Positions 11,661 through 22,699 of a DNA stretch of 64,000 nucleotides are shown one piece after another. Origin of the DNA: Gerris lacustris (Eukaryota; Arthropoda; Insecta; Hemiptera; Gerridae); assembly GCA_951217055.1 (NCBI GenBank), contig OX578280.1, positions 5,704,001-5,768,000 of the forward strand, in the 5' to 3' direction. The notes beneath the pieces were generated by a model. That model worked only from the letters and a program-made list of their open reading frames with translations, ran no database searches and had not been told where the DNA came from. The position numbers and the translations under genes were made by a program. Positions within the stretch are counted from its first letter, which is position 1, and every line of letters begins with the position of its first letter.

Positions 11661-12306
11661 TTTGCAATTACAGCCTTTCCTTTCAGTCTAAAAATATACA
11701 ATTAGGGAAGGCTGCCAAAACATGGCTCTAAATTTAATAATTGAACAATAAAATCTATCTAGGCTAAAACGCACGCTATAAAAAAACTCTCTCCTTGCTA
11801 ACAAAAATAAAACAGTAATAGAATATTCGTTAAAAATATATTAGGACCTCATTAACATTTTTTTCCCCTCTTGTCTAAATTTCTTTATATCTAATTTAAG
11901 TTTTAGATAATAGTAACACTCTAAGATTATTTCAGTGTAATAATGATAATAAAACTTAAACTTTTAATCTCTACAAAGCCTGTATTCGTAGTTTGAAAAT
12001 AAAATCATTGTAATTTCAGCTTCATGAAATCCCATTCAAACTTAAAAGGGTATATTTTTATTCGAGCTAATTATCATAATAAACTCCCAAAAATCCTATA
12101 TCAAAAGAAAGAAATCGCTTGGAGACAATCCAATTTTAAGTAATGTTTATGTTATGCGTTTGCTTAATCTAGTTTTTATAAAAGTAAAAGTATAAACTTT
12201 TATTTTTAAAGAGGTAATAATTATATTTTACATTTTATAAAATGGCATTTAACTCACGATATTATAAAAAATAAACACAGTTAGATTAAAATATTAGAGA
12301 AAATAA
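11661..12306. other. AT-rich spacer, nothing recognised
   Basis: No coding sequence, repeat family or structured RNA recognised. Confidence 0.5.
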
Positions 12307-12768
12307 AGGGGAGTTACAATCACAAAAAGGTGTACAGAATGTTCTTCTTTAGATTGTTACTCCCCTTATAAAAGAAACAGAGGGGAGTAACAATCACAAA
12401 AAGGTGTACGGAATGTTCATCTTCAGACTGTTACTCCCCTTATAAAAAAACAGAGGGGAGTAACAATCACATGAATGTATATGGAATGTTCTTCTTTAGA
12501 CTGTTACTCCCTTATTTAAAAAAAAGAAAAAAAAAAAAGAAAAGTAACAAAAAAAAAAACAGAGGGAAGTAACAATCGCAAGAAGGTATAAGGAATGTTC
12601 TTCTATAGATTGTTACTCCCCTTATAAAAAAACAGAGGGGAATAACAATCACAAAAAGGTGCACGGAATGTTCTTCTTTAGATTGTTACTCCCCTTATAA
12701 AACAAACAGAGGGGAGTAACAATCACATGAAGGCTTACGGAATGTTCTTCTTTAGACTGTTACTCCCC
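12307..12768. repeat. Array of six hairpins (repeat L)
   Basis: Six ~60-bp inverted-repeat units, each GGGGAGTAACAATC ... GATTGTTACTCCCC around a loop with gtgtacggaatgttcttc, are joined by short A-rich linkers (ttataaaaaaacaga). Every monomer can fold alone, and neighbours can also pair. Single half-units recur at 12874, 23400-23520, 27199, 42360, 43070-43165 and 56045. Confidence 0.9.
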
Positions 12769-13014
12769 TTAAAAAATCTCAAGTGTGATACTCCTTTGTC
12801 CCAAAGTACATTGGACTAACCATCTCTTTTTCTTAACGGTTAGTTAGTCAGTCATTTTTATTCGAAAACAACATAGGGGAGTAACAATCTATAGAAATAC
12901 CTATCTAATATCTCTATAACAATATCATAACTATATAAATAACTAATATCTCTATTAAAAGCAATTGGTAAAATTTACATTTTGGAAAAAACAAAAATCC
13001 CTGATTGTATAGCT
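12769..13014. repeat. Repeat L tail fragments
   Basis: Contains gtgtgatactcctttgtcccaaagtacattggac and aggggagtaacaatct, words shared with 23518-23600, 43005-43170, 47030-47215 and 17524-17556. The rest is AT-rich. Confidence 0.6.
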
Positions 13015-13060
13015 CAGCGGTTCTCAACCAGTGGTACGCGTACCCCTTGGGGGTAACAGG
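13015..13060 (+). mobile_element. Solitary hAT-type terminus
   Basis: CAGCGGTTCTCAACCAGTGG followed by tacgcgtaccccttggggg is a typical hAT-superfamily inverted terminus. No matching end or 8-bp duplication was found downstream, so the element is truncated or too decayed to bound. Confidence 0.6.
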
Positions 13061-13798
13061 TTTTATGACGTTAAAATTAAATTATAGATAGTAATTATTT
13101 GAATTTCAATACTAAAATTAAATGGGAGAATCAGCTGGAAGCTGAGTCGTATATTGTAACGGTACTGACAACAACTGATATACTGTATATGTACATAATA
13201 TGGATTAGTTTATCTACATTTAGAAATATGATTTCACTTTTAATTTGTTTCTGTGTTTTACTGATGAATGACCATGACAACCGTTGTGGAGGTTACATCA
13301 CATGTGTGTGAAGATAACATTATAAATTTAGACATTAAACAAAAGTTAATTAATGAAATTGTGTATTTAGCACCAACTTTACTTACTTGTGCTTTATCTA
13401 GGGCAACACTGGAGAGAATCATAAAAGTTCATGATTCCCTTATTTTCCATTATTCCCTGTTTAAACTGACCGGGTGCAATGAGTAACTTTCCTTCATGTA
13501 AACTGGGGAGGAATGTTCACTTTTTCTCCCTGCTAGAGATAAACTTCTCTATTACCTTATCTATCTAATTTATTTATTATCTCAAATTACCAGGTTTTAC
13601 CATTGCATATCTGTTATAAAATACCGATTTTTCTTCTCCTTGTAATAATAATAATAATATTTATTCATAAAATATAAAGAACATTTTTCAAGTTAATCAA
13701 GAGCAAAACATTTTGAGGTATGGCCAACGGCCGTCCCAACCTGGAGTTGGACTTCTTACATAAACAAACATTTCCATATACGTGCAAACTTATATTAT
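13061..13798. other. Spacer, possibly decayed hAT interior
   Basis: Two overlapping small frames (13099-13311, 13268-13486) lie just inside the hAT-like terminus but show no recognisable domain. An (AAT)n run is at about 13645. Confidence 0.35.
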
Positions 13799-14060
13799 AA
13801 TTCAATTTTTAAGTTATTGGTAGTTTTCATACTACGGAAAGTTTAAATTTTAATTTAAATCAAATTTTAATTTTTATTAACTACGGGAAACAGACAGTGA
13901 AAAATACACTCCAGCGCCGGGATCTGAACCACGGGTCTCCTGTATTTCCAGTACAGATGCTCTTACCAACTAAGCTACGCAGGAGAATGATTTTTCACTG
14001 CCGTAATCGAGAACTAGTCCCGAATCCAAGCTTTTCAATATTCATACACATTTAGAAAGT
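13799..14060 (-). repeat. Repeat K copy 2 with tRNA-like core (13909-13985)
   Basis: Flank words (gtagttttcatactacgg, gggaaacagacagtgaaaaatac) precede a minus-strand tRNA-like segment with A box TAGCTTAGTTGG, anticodon loop CTGGAAA (GGA) and B box GGTTCAGATCC. This copy is 90% or more like the next unit and begins a direct duplication with a ~354-bp period. Confidence 0.75.
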
Positions 14061-14152
14061 CAAATATTTATGACATTAGAACGAAACAGAGAATTAACGC
14101 TTATAATTATAAAGTACTCTATTAGTACCTGTACCTTGTACAATCAATTCGA

Positions 14153-14420
14153 AATTCAATTTTTAAGTTATTGGTAGTTTTCATACTACGGAAAGTTTAA
14201 ATTTTAATTTAAATCAAATTATAATTATTATTAACTACGGGAAACAGACAGTGAAAAATACATTCCAGCGCCAGGATTTGAACCACGGGTCTCCTGTATT
14301 TCAAGTACAGATGCTCTTACCAACTAAGCTACGCAGGAGAATGATTTTTTCACTGCCGTAATCGAGAACTAGTCCCGAATCCAAGCTTTTCAATATTCAT
14401 ACACATTTAGAAAGTCAACA
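14153..14420 (-). repeat. Repeat K copy 3 with tRNA-like core (14263-14339)
   Basis: A near-identical repeat of 13799-14060. The core has lost pairing in places (ttccagcgccagg) and the anticodon stem reads CTTGAAA. The linker 14061-14152 (taacgcttataattataaagtac) recurs at 61690-61750, so the full unit is about 350 bp. A short inverted piece of the same family (tcccggcgctggagtgtatt) is at 14641-14725. Confidence 0.7.
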
Positions 14421-14725
14421 CTAAAAAAAAAAATACCAGAATTTGATTTTCTTTACCAACATTTTCGGCTCGAATAGTGACTTCCAGAGAAAAAGTAAAA
14501 AAAATTTGTACATTAATTTTCTAGTAAAATGAGTTTAACTTTTTTTTAACTTTATGGTTCGGTAAAAAATTTACCAACCGCCCAGTTTAAAAAACTACTA
14601 CACCACTTGATTTATCCCATTCTTCTTGATTTACTTCAAATCCCGGCGCTGGAGTGTATTTTTCACTGTCTGTTTCCCTTAGTTAATAATAATTATAATT
14701 TGATTTAAATTATAGTATAATATCC

Positions 14726-15068
14726 ATACTTGCCATATACACTAAATACCCTTTAGGCTTAATCCTATTAATAATTTTTTTTCTACTATTTACATATAAC
14801 AGTTAAACTAATTGCATAACATAAATAAATAAATAAATAAGTAAATAAATATATTTAATGAAATATATAACTACATATCTACCAAAAACATAATAATCAT
14901 TATCACCTGCATATAATACACACATAACATTTATACGAATTTAATACAAAGTAGCAACTAAACTAAACATTCGTCTATTAATATACTATAGGTTATGATT
15001 TAATTTCTTTTATTTATTTATTTATATTTATATTTTTTGTTTTAACTAATCCTTTATTTTAATTATTT
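14726..15068. other. AT-rich spacer with an (AAAT)n run
   Basis: Simple (aaat)n at about 14820-14850; otherwise nothing recognised. Confidence 0.5.
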
Positions 15069-15069
15069 A

Positions 15070-15625
15070 TTGCTTCCGAGCTTACCGAAGGTAACGGAAG
15101 CATTCTAATCACTTTTGAGAACGAAAAACTTTTATGTCTCCGATTTCAAAAATTTCAAGACAGAAATCCGTTTCAGACATCAGGGAACATTTTTGGTCTC
15201 GTGTCTGTCTGTCTGTCTGTCCGCGAATTATGAAACGTGCGACGATAACTTGAGTAAATGTCGTCCGATTTTGATGAAATTTGGTAGACATGTTTATTTT
15301 ACCAATACCCAGGTCGAGTTCGTTGGACAACGTTATCCGACCAAGCGTTAACGAGCAACGCTCGCGTAAACGTGAACTTTAAATTTAAAATTGGAATTTT
15401 AGGTCGGGGAAAAAATCTAACTTCATCTATTCAATGAGAAAAATATTTTTTTCAAATACAATTTTTTAGTAAAACCAACAGCGACACCGCTATGAAGTGT
15501 TAAAGATCGCTAAAACTATTAATAGTTTTAACAAAATAAACAATATTACAATAAAGTAATATAACAATAATTGTTATAGTACATGATAGGATGCGAGGAA
15601 GCTATGTGCCACACTAATTGGCAGT
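15070..15625 (+). repeat. Repeat B copy
   Basis: It begins GCTTCCGagcttaccgaaggtaaCGGAAGC, followed by atttcaagacagaaatccg, a gtctgtctgtctgtctgtc run, gataacttgagtaaatg, gatgaaatttggtagacatg and gcgacaccgctatgaag. It ends in gatgcgaggaagctatgtgc. This copy joins B-type ends to the I-type body, showing that families B and I recombine or share modules. Confidence 0.85.
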
Positions 15626-16360
15626 CTGTTTTTGGTTTTATTAATGAACTTAAATATAGTAAGAAAACATACGATACTACCAACAATCCTGACCCTGAGT
15701 TAATATAATATATTGCGATATGGTAACGCTAATTTTAAATATATATCTTCTCATGGTATCAATCACATTCTGAAGAAGAAAATAATCTCTTAAAACCTTG
15801 GTTGGAAACATTTTGTTTTATAAATTCATTTTTTTGGATATTTTTTTGTTTAAAGTTCGTGCGCTAAATCTTGATAAATAGTTCATGGGTATGGTTATAA
15901 AACTTGGAAGGCAACGATTATTTATACTTTAGTTTTAATAATAATTATACAATTTTTTTACTACTTTTTTTTCGGGCAGAGGAAAAGGGGGGGATTTGTT
16001 GGTGAGCGTGTCTTTAGTATATTTTTGAATAAGGTAACACGCTAGCTTGTAATCAGTAGTCTTAGTGGTGCTACAGTTAAATTTCTACTTAGCACAATAT
16101 TGTGCGAATTCCCATTACAGTTGTAATAAATATTAATATTATAATCGCAGACGATAAAACCTTGAAATATTAAGGGCTCAGACCTTTTAATTAGTTAGTC
16201 GTTAATATATTTAAATTGACTAGTTTGATGAACACTCTTACTACACTTTTTAAATTCATTTAAAATAAGGGCCTCACAGCTTTAATGTAGCGTTGTATAC
16301 TCTATTCTTTACTAATAAATCAAATATAAATAACGCAGGATCTTATATTCTTATTATTAA
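15626..16360. other. Spacer, nothing recognised
   Basis: AT-rich sequence with no supported gene. Confidence 0.5.
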
Positions 16361-16959
16361 TTTTTACTTTCTCATATAAATAGAAAGCATTGTGATGGCG
16401 CGAAAATTCGATTTTGAGATTTTGATGGATTTTCACGTTTTGAGTTCCCCTGAGTACAAAAAAGTGGTTTTTAAAAAATGTCTGTCTGTCGTCTGTCGTC
16501 TGTGCAGACGCCTGGAGCCTAAACTACTGGGCCGATTTTGAAGAAATTTGGCATACATGTTCAGAAACATCATACCCCGAGGCGAAATCGAGAAATTAAT
16601 TTAAGCTCTAAATTTGGGGGCGCTACCCCCAAAAACTCTGAAAAAACATGAAAAAAAAATTATTTTCGAAAACGGTTCTGACGATTTCGATTAAAAAATT
16701 CTAAAATGTAGTCCATTTGAATACGAATCCAACGATATAAGCCGTTTTCCCGGGAATAATCTAGCTCCTGAGATATTAGCCTATAAACGCGGACGGAGAG
16801 AGCCCGGGTTCAATTCCTCGCCCAGGAGAAGTTATTTTTATGATACATTTTGATGAAATGTTCAATAATATTTAAATGTACATTTGAAAACTAATAAATG
16901 GAAACGCTGGGCTAAGTAATTATAAACTCGTATATGAGAAAGTTTGTCTCGGACCGATT
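16361..16959 (+). repeat. Repeat A, full copy (A1), with tRNA-like segment
   Basis: A ~595-bp element bounded by tttttactttctc and cggaccgatt. It starts with the hairpin ACTTTCTC-atataaat-AGAAAG and continues with tgtgatggcgcgaaaattcg, gtctgtctgtcgtctg, ggagcctaaactactgggcc and gaaatttggcatacatgttc. Near the right end (16765-16828) a tRNA-like segment has CTCCTG/CAGGAG ends, an A-box-like tagcctataaacgcgg and a B box (GGGTTCAATTCC). It ends with tatatgagaaagt, the complement of its start. Confidence 0.9.
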
Positions 16960-17149
16960 GTTTCAGGTAAAAATCAAACATTCCCTAAATACCTTCAAGG
17001 AAAAGGAAAGTAAATGAATTCAGAGAGAAATTCAACAACTGCTAATTTCTTAATTTCTTCATAAAGTTTTAATGCTGTTTCTGTTTTAATGTAAATTGTC
17101 AAGGCTCGAAAACACATACACACCACTATTTGTCGATATAAAAACTATG
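16960..17149. terminator. tRNA-Lys 3' flank with T-run
   Basis: On the minus strand the tRNA gene at 17150-17222 is followed within 10 bases by TTTTT (plus strand aaaaa just left of 17144), the RNA polymerase III stop signal. The rest of the interval is unassigned. Confidence 0.6.
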
Positions 17150-17222
17150 CGCCCAACGTGGGGCTCGAACCCACGACCCTGAGATTAAGAGTCTCATGCT
17201 CTACCGACTGAGCTAGCCGGGC
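17150..17222 (-). tRNA. tRNA-Lys (CTT)
   Basis: A complete 73-nt cloverleaf with a 7-bp acceptor stem GCCCGGC/GTTGGGC (one G-T pair) and discriminator G. The A box is TAGCTCAGTCGG. The anticodon stem TGAGA/TCTCA encloses CTCTTAA, giving anticodon CTT for the AAG codon. The B box is GGTTCGAGCC. No CCA is encoded, as usual in eukaryotes. It is identical to the genes at 19691 and 22627. Confidence 0.97.
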
Positions 17223-17701
17223 AGTTGCTCCACCCAATTAAATCAACAATATTTATTCAGTATCTTAACTCTATTCTTTTACAATACAAAATTCAGTACA
17301 TACATATCAATTATTGTATTTTTGTCTTTGTCTTTAACATTGATAATTTACTAAACTAAAGAGACACTCATTTTCTTTGTTACCCACCCAAATGTATTTA
17401 TTTATTATTAAATCCTTGAATCCAAATTTATTATTAAATCCTTTGGTTCTAAATTTGCCTGAATTTGCCTTACTAGATAGTTAGTCTAACGTAAAGGATA
17501 TTGATATTGTCTTTCTTATTTACAGAAGTGTGATATTCATTTGTCTCAAAGGAATGTTTGAACATTCTCCAATTAAGATTGTCAATTAATTAGAAAAAAA
17601 ATGTCAAACAATGATATGAATAAACAGTGGGTAACAAAGTAAAAAAGTATCACTAAACTCGTAGTTAAATTATTATTATTATAAAATGGTAAATTCATGA
17701 T
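17223..17701. other. Spacer with a repeat L fragment
   Basis: Only agtgtgatattcatttgtctcaaagg (17526-17551) is recognisable, a word of the dispersed L family. Confidence 0.5.
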
Positions 17702-18235
17702 AACTCTATCAGTGGCGTACCAAGGCGGGGGCGTGGGGGGCGGGCCGCCCCGGGTACCACAAGCCTTGGGGGTGTCATTGTGGCAGAAAGAAAAAAACAC
17801 CCCCAAAATCGTTCTAAGGGAGCAGGAGTGTCCATCCCCCTCAAGTCTGATGGTTCACTCCCCCCCAAATAGACCAAATCCCCCCTCCACAACTTATAAC
17901 AACCTTCACCTTCAGAACATTCACTTAGAATCATACTCTTCCGGGGGGTCCGGGGCCCCCTTTCAATTTTAAAATTTAAACAATACTTCAAAATAGTTTT
18001 AAAAGGGAGTGTCCCATTTTAAGGGTAATCAAACGGTTATAACTTTTAAACTTGGAAAAATTCAGAAAAATCTTACAGGTTAAAGTTGTAGTACTTCAGG
18101 CGTAGTTTAATGAAAAAAAAAAAAAAAAAAAAATGAAAAATGATTCCACTCTTCAAAGGGTCCATATTGACCCTTTCATCAAAATGGCCCTATGAAGAAC
18201 GTGGATTCCTCTTGACCCTATATTTTTTCATTATT

Positions 18236-19100
18236 GCTTCCGAGCTTACCGAAGGTAACGGAAGCTATATGATCGTTCTGAAGAACGACAAATTTTTAGG
18301 TCTCCGATTTCAAAAATTCCAAGACAGAAATCCGTTTCAGACATCAGGGAACATTTTTGATTTCGGATTTCGTGTCTGTCGATCTATCGCTCAATTTTTG
18401 CTAACCAACATATCTTAAAAACTAAACCGATTTTATTAAACATTGGATGGTAGGTCATCATTCGCCCAATGTTGGTCCCATATAACTTTCAAGCTTCAGC
18501 GCCCATTCATATATATCTTCGATATGCGCACAAACATACATTTACACCTATATCTTCAAAAGTACTCAACTGATTTTTATGAAATTTTGTAGGTTAGTCG
18601 AAAGTAGTCTGGAGATAGCCCCAGATTAATTTCAACCGTATACACTCTTTAAATTTAGCTAAATTGATAGTTTAATTCATGTGAAAAATAAAAACTATTT
18701 TGACAGGTTTAAATAATGGGTCAAATAGTCCGCTCAATGTCCACCCAGCATTGTTTAAACAAATGGGAGGCTCCTCGAAAGAGTGGCACCACCAGGTTTC
18801 GGCCTGGAAACCATGATGATGACACTCCTGGTTGTATTGCAACCAGGAGGGGTGTTATGGTTAACGACCATATCTTCACACGAGTGTGAAGATTTCGGTC
18901 CGTAACCTGGGTTTGTTTAATGGACCCACCTAAGTGGCCTGCGTCTTCGGGTGTAAAAGCTCCCCGGAATACAAAAAAAGACAGATTTAAATAATGGGTG
19001 GGACATTGAATAAATTAAACAATAAATTGTAAAAGTATAAAATCATTACTCTATACAAAATAGGACGCGAGGAAGCTATGTGAATCACTAATTGGCAGAC
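18236..19100 (+). repeat. Repeat B nested in the hAT element
   Basis: Hairpin start tgcttccgagcttaccg..cggaagctatatgatcg, then ccaagacagaaatccgtttc, tgtctgtcgatctatcgctc, acatttacacctatatcttc, and the end gacgcgaggaagctatgtg. Repeat F (18781-18967) lies inside it, so the order of insertion is hAT, then B, then F. Confidence 0.85.
18781..18967 (+). repeat. Repeat F, three consecutive hairpins
   Basis: Three perfect hairpins in a row: CCAGG-tttcgg-CCTGG (18793-18807), CTCCTGGTTG-tattg-CAACCAGGAG (18825-18849) and ATCTTCACAC-ga-GTGTGAAGAT (18872-18893). They are followed by ggacccacctaagtggcc and cttcgggtgtaaaagctccc. An inverted second copy is at 31131-31317. Confidence 0.85.
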
Positions 19101-19345
19101 TATTTTCTAAAAAGGGGTAAAATGGCCATTTTGGGACGCGATATATAATTTTGATCTACTCTTCAGTATACCTTTAAAATGATACTTCATTCAAAATTTA
19201 CAAAAAAAAAAAAAAATGATCAGTTCGTATTTGCTTGCCTTTCAATAACGCAACTTGCGCCATCCCCCCCCCCCCCCCTTGGGGGGTGACAAGATAATAT
19301 TCCGCCCCGGGTGCCACAAGACCTTGGTACGCCACTGAACTCTAT

Positions 19346-19690
19346 ATTATAAATGACAGCATGGTATAAATTAACAAAAAAAATTTTTTTAAATGTATAA
19401 TAATATACCAACGTAATTAGAATTTTATAAGGTACTTGAAATGTAATTTTTGTTTTATCAAACAATTACTTGAATAAAATGTATTTCGTATTCATAAAAG
19501 CAGTTTAAATTATCATTAAAAAAACTACAAGTAGGTAATAATTGTGTGATTTTGTTTTGCAAGCCTAATTACAACCTTCTCTGTTTTCTAAACCCCTCTA
19601 TTTACTCGATTGACTAATAACACTTATAGTATGGAAACGTAAAGGTTAGTACAGACATACATGTTACAATAGGTCATTGTAAAAAGAAAG
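19346..19690. terminator. Spacer ending in a tRNA-Lys 3' T-run
   Basis: Nothing is recognised in most of it. The bases just left of 19691 (gtaaaaagaaag) give TTTTT on the minus strand, a pol III stop for the adjacent tRNA. Confidence 0.55.
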
Positions 19691-19763
19691 CGCCCAACGT
19701 GGGGCTCGAACCCACGACCCTGAGATTAAGAGTCTCATGCTCTACCGACTGAGCTAGCCGGGC
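19691..19763 (-). tRNA. tRNA-Lys (CTT)
   Basis: Identical in all 73 positions to the gene at 17150-17222: cloverleaf, anticodon CTT, A and B boxes, discriminator G. The flanks differ, apart from a short acagacataca word shared with the third gene. The duplication is therefore old, or limited to the gene and kept identical by selection or conversion. Confidence 0.97.
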
Positions 19764-20158
19764 TAGATGCCCCGCTGTCACATGTCCTATTATTATAAGA
19801 AGGACGATTACAAAACACCTTATTATAATTATATAGGAAAACCTGTTTTAACGGAATCGTAGGATTTATTTCTCTGAAGAGATAGAGTTTTATTTCTACC
19901 GACTAGCCTGGGCATTATTCTGACTGTCGAAATAAGTATGACAGTTAAAAAAATAAAATTATGTATAAGACGAAATAGAGAATTTATTTACGATGTTAAA
20001 TGAATGACAGGGCTAGTTTTGATATGAACAAGCAATCACACTTTCTTTGTAACACGGAAAAAATAAAAATTGAAATGAGTACGACATTTTATAGTAATTT
20101 TACTGCACTTTTAATTGTTTATATTGTACTTGAGCAACAATAAAATTATTATTATATG
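19764..20158. other. Spacer, nothing recognised
   Basis: AT-rich; no supported feature. Confidence 0.5.
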
Positions 20159-20166
20159 ATTTAGAT

Positions 20167-22068
20167 CAGTGGTTCCAACCTTTTGTGGCCATCTCCCCTT
20201 TCTAGAGGTTGTCTAACACCTATCGTCCCCTTTTTATTTTCATTGTGTGCCTAATTTTAATTCGAAGTAAAAATTAAATAAAATAAAGTAGTTTCATCCG
20301 GTCACTCTTAAATAAAATAGAAAAAAACAAAAAAAAACATTTTTTTACAGATTTATTTTAAAGAACTAAGAAATGAAATAATTAACTAAGACATTTAAAA
20401 AAAAAAAGTCCAGTCATGCACTATGACTTAATAAGCGTATTTTCAAAGATATCTTTCAAAGCGTATTATTGGCTTATAATAACGTAGGGAAATTTGGGTT
20501 ATAAATTTGGATGGGTGAAAAAAACAAAATTGGTACACAAGGGTACGGGGTACAAAAGACAAAATAGTAAATACAGATGCATGTCGTTAGAAAGCTCTTT
20601 AAGAGTACAATAATTGTTGTTTTGTAAATTTTTGTCATATTTTCATATAAGAGGGAGTAAAATGTTAAAACCACGTTTTTATGCTATTTTTGACTCTAAA
20701 TTGTCAAAATTTGACCTCTAAATGGACTCCAATAACCTCGAAACGAACTCATCCTTTCTTTTGATATTATTGAAATTTTAAAATTTGTTTGCATTTTGTA
20801 AGTGCATCCTAAGGTGAGATATCATCTGGAGTGACACTTATACAGGGTGGTCCAAAAATCCCCCCCCCCCCCTCTTAACAATTGAATGGTTTTAGATAAA
20901 AAAATGAAACTTGGGGGATCTCTACCATGCAAAGGGAAGTTTGTTTTCATACAATCGCCCACTAGGGGCAACCACCCACTTTGCCCCCAGGCCACCCAAC
21001 TTCAAAATTATAACCAAGAGTGTATATTTTAGCATATTTGGATTCTACGGTGAAAAATAATAAACTTTTACTAGAAACTATTTTTTCTATCTCCAATATT
21101 TTTCCCCCTACAGGGAGGCAAAGATAACAAAATATCCCTTCTGATAATACGTTGTAAAATCTAAACGGTTTGAGATAAATTAATGAAACTTAGGGGATCC
21201 GTACCATGTAAAGGGAAGTTTGTTTTCATACAATCGCACAGTAGGGGCATCTACCGATTTTGCCCCCAGGCCACCAAACTTCAAAATTTTAACCTATAGA
21301 GTGTATATTTTTAATAGCAGATTCAGATATTACGGCGAAAAATAAAAATATTTTACTTTAAACTTTTTTTTCTATCTCCAATATTGTGCCCCCTATAGGG
21401 GGGTAAAGGTATAAAAATGGTAAATTTCAGCGCCTGGGGGCAAAATGGTGGTTGCCCCTAGTCCTAGTATGCGAGTGGATGAATACACACTTCCCTTTAC
21501 ATGGTACCGAACCCCCAAGTTTCATTACTTTATTTCTAACCGTTTAGATTTTATAACGATCTAAGTGTAATTTTTTTACTATTTCAGAAGGGTTATTTTG
21601 CTATCTTTGCCCCCCTGTAGGGGGCAAAATATTGGAGATAGAAAAAATAGTTACAAGTAAAAGTTAATTATTTTTCATCTTAGAATCCAAATATGCTATC
21701 AAAAATATACATTCCAATTTGAAATTTTGAAGTTGGGTGGCCTGGGGGCAAAGTGGGTGGTTGCCCCTAGTGAGTGATTGTATGACAACAAACTTCCCTT
21801 TGCATGGTAGAGATACCCCAAGTTTCATTAATTTATCTCAAACCATTCAAAAGTTAAGAGGGGGGGGGGACTTTTGGACCACCCTGTATAATATATTTAT
21901 ACATATATACATACATACATAACAAAAAGTGTTAAATTTCAGGAATCGATTAAAGGATGGTCTCACACGGATTTCCTTGTAGAAAATTTTCAAAAATTTT
22001 AAAGTCATTGCAATAGCTTAATTTCCCCCCTACTTGGGGGCGATCGCCCCCAAGTAGGGAACCACTTA
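20167..22068. mobile_element. hAT-type element, decayed, carrying a 1-kb palindrome
   Basis: The left end CAGTGGTTCCAACC is a typical hAT terminus. The right end is gtagggaaccactt, preceded by cttgggggcgatcgccccc. The flanks atttagat (20159-20166) and atttagag (22069-22076) match at 7 of 8 bases, and the last terminal base is mutated, as expected for an old insertion. A palindromic element (20843-21886) has inserted inside it. Confidence 0.8.
20843..21886. mobile_element. Giant palindromic element, ~500-bp arms, TA-flanked
   Basis: The ends CAGGGTGGTCCAAAA and ttttggaccaccctg are flanked by TA (20841-20842, 21887-21888). The arms are inverted copies over nearly the whole length. Within each arm a ~330-bp module repeats (cccttt.catggta, aggggcaacca, tttgcccccaggccacc, tctatctccaatatt). 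TA duplication fits a Tc1/mariner-type origin, but no transposase sequence is left. Confidence 0.85.
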
Positions 22069-22076
22069 TTTAGAGA

Positions 22077-22626
22077 TGATAATAAGCGAGAAGGCTAGTT
22101 AAATTAAAACTGAACATAAGACGTTAAAAGGATTTGATTTAATCTTATCAGGCCAAATGATTATCTAAATTAGATAAGACAGCCAGGTGTTGATATGGTC
22201 TTATAGACATGTTGTTATCACTTTCTATCTGGTAGATGTGCTACTGCACTCTTCCTCTTTTCCTTCTTACTTATTTCTTAACTTCTATTCTCTTACTCTT
22301 TCTAGATGTGCCTTTACATCCCTTATCTCCCTGATCACTCGCCCGATTTATTTATTATGTTATTGTTTTATTTTGAATCCGAATACAAAATATTATTGCG
22401 TTTCCGTCTTATAACAGTTCACGTTCACACCAGTATTCCTGCCTAGAATTTCTTTCCGTTTCCGCGTAACCTAGGTTTCTGGTTTGCACAAAAGCTTTGA
22501 AAATTTCAAGAACTTGAGTGTTTAAAAGCTTAATTAAAACCCTAAATAATTCCTTTGATCTCATTGACCTTTACTATAAAGAATCGTGAGGGTAAGAACA
22601 GACATACAGCTCATAATAAAAATAAT
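22077..22626. other. Spacer before the third tRNA-Lys
   Basis: No gene recognised. The A-run at about 22617-22622 gives TTTTT on the minus strand just past the tRNA 3' end, a likely pol III stop. Confidence 0.5.
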
Positions 22627-22699
22627 CGCCCAACGTGGGGCTCGAACCCACGACCCTGAGATTAAGAGTCTCATGCTCTACCGACTGAGCTAGCCGGGC
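22627..22699 (-). tRNA. tRNA-Lys (CTT)
   Basis: The third identical 73-nt tRNA-Lys with anticodon CTT. An open frame across it on the minus strand is the usual chance translation of a tRNA-Lys gene and not a protein. Confidence 0.97.

Larger units (their letters stand above)
17710..19337. mobile_element. hAT-type non-autonomous element with perfect 8-bp duplication
   Basis: Perfect 16-bp inverted termini (CAGTGGCGTACCAAGG / CCTTGGTACGCCACTG) are flanked by identical AACTCTAT (17702-17709, 19338-19345). The interior has G/C-rich subterminal DNA, a poly-A tract (about 18113-18133), and a nested repeat B that itself carries repeat F. No transposase motif was found; the short frames at 17695-17991 run through G/C-rich termini. 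Confidence 0.95.

Noticed and set aside
13099..13486. Possible hAT transposase fragment next to a hAT terminus
   Set aside because: The two small overlapping frames show no conserved hAT motif that I can identify.
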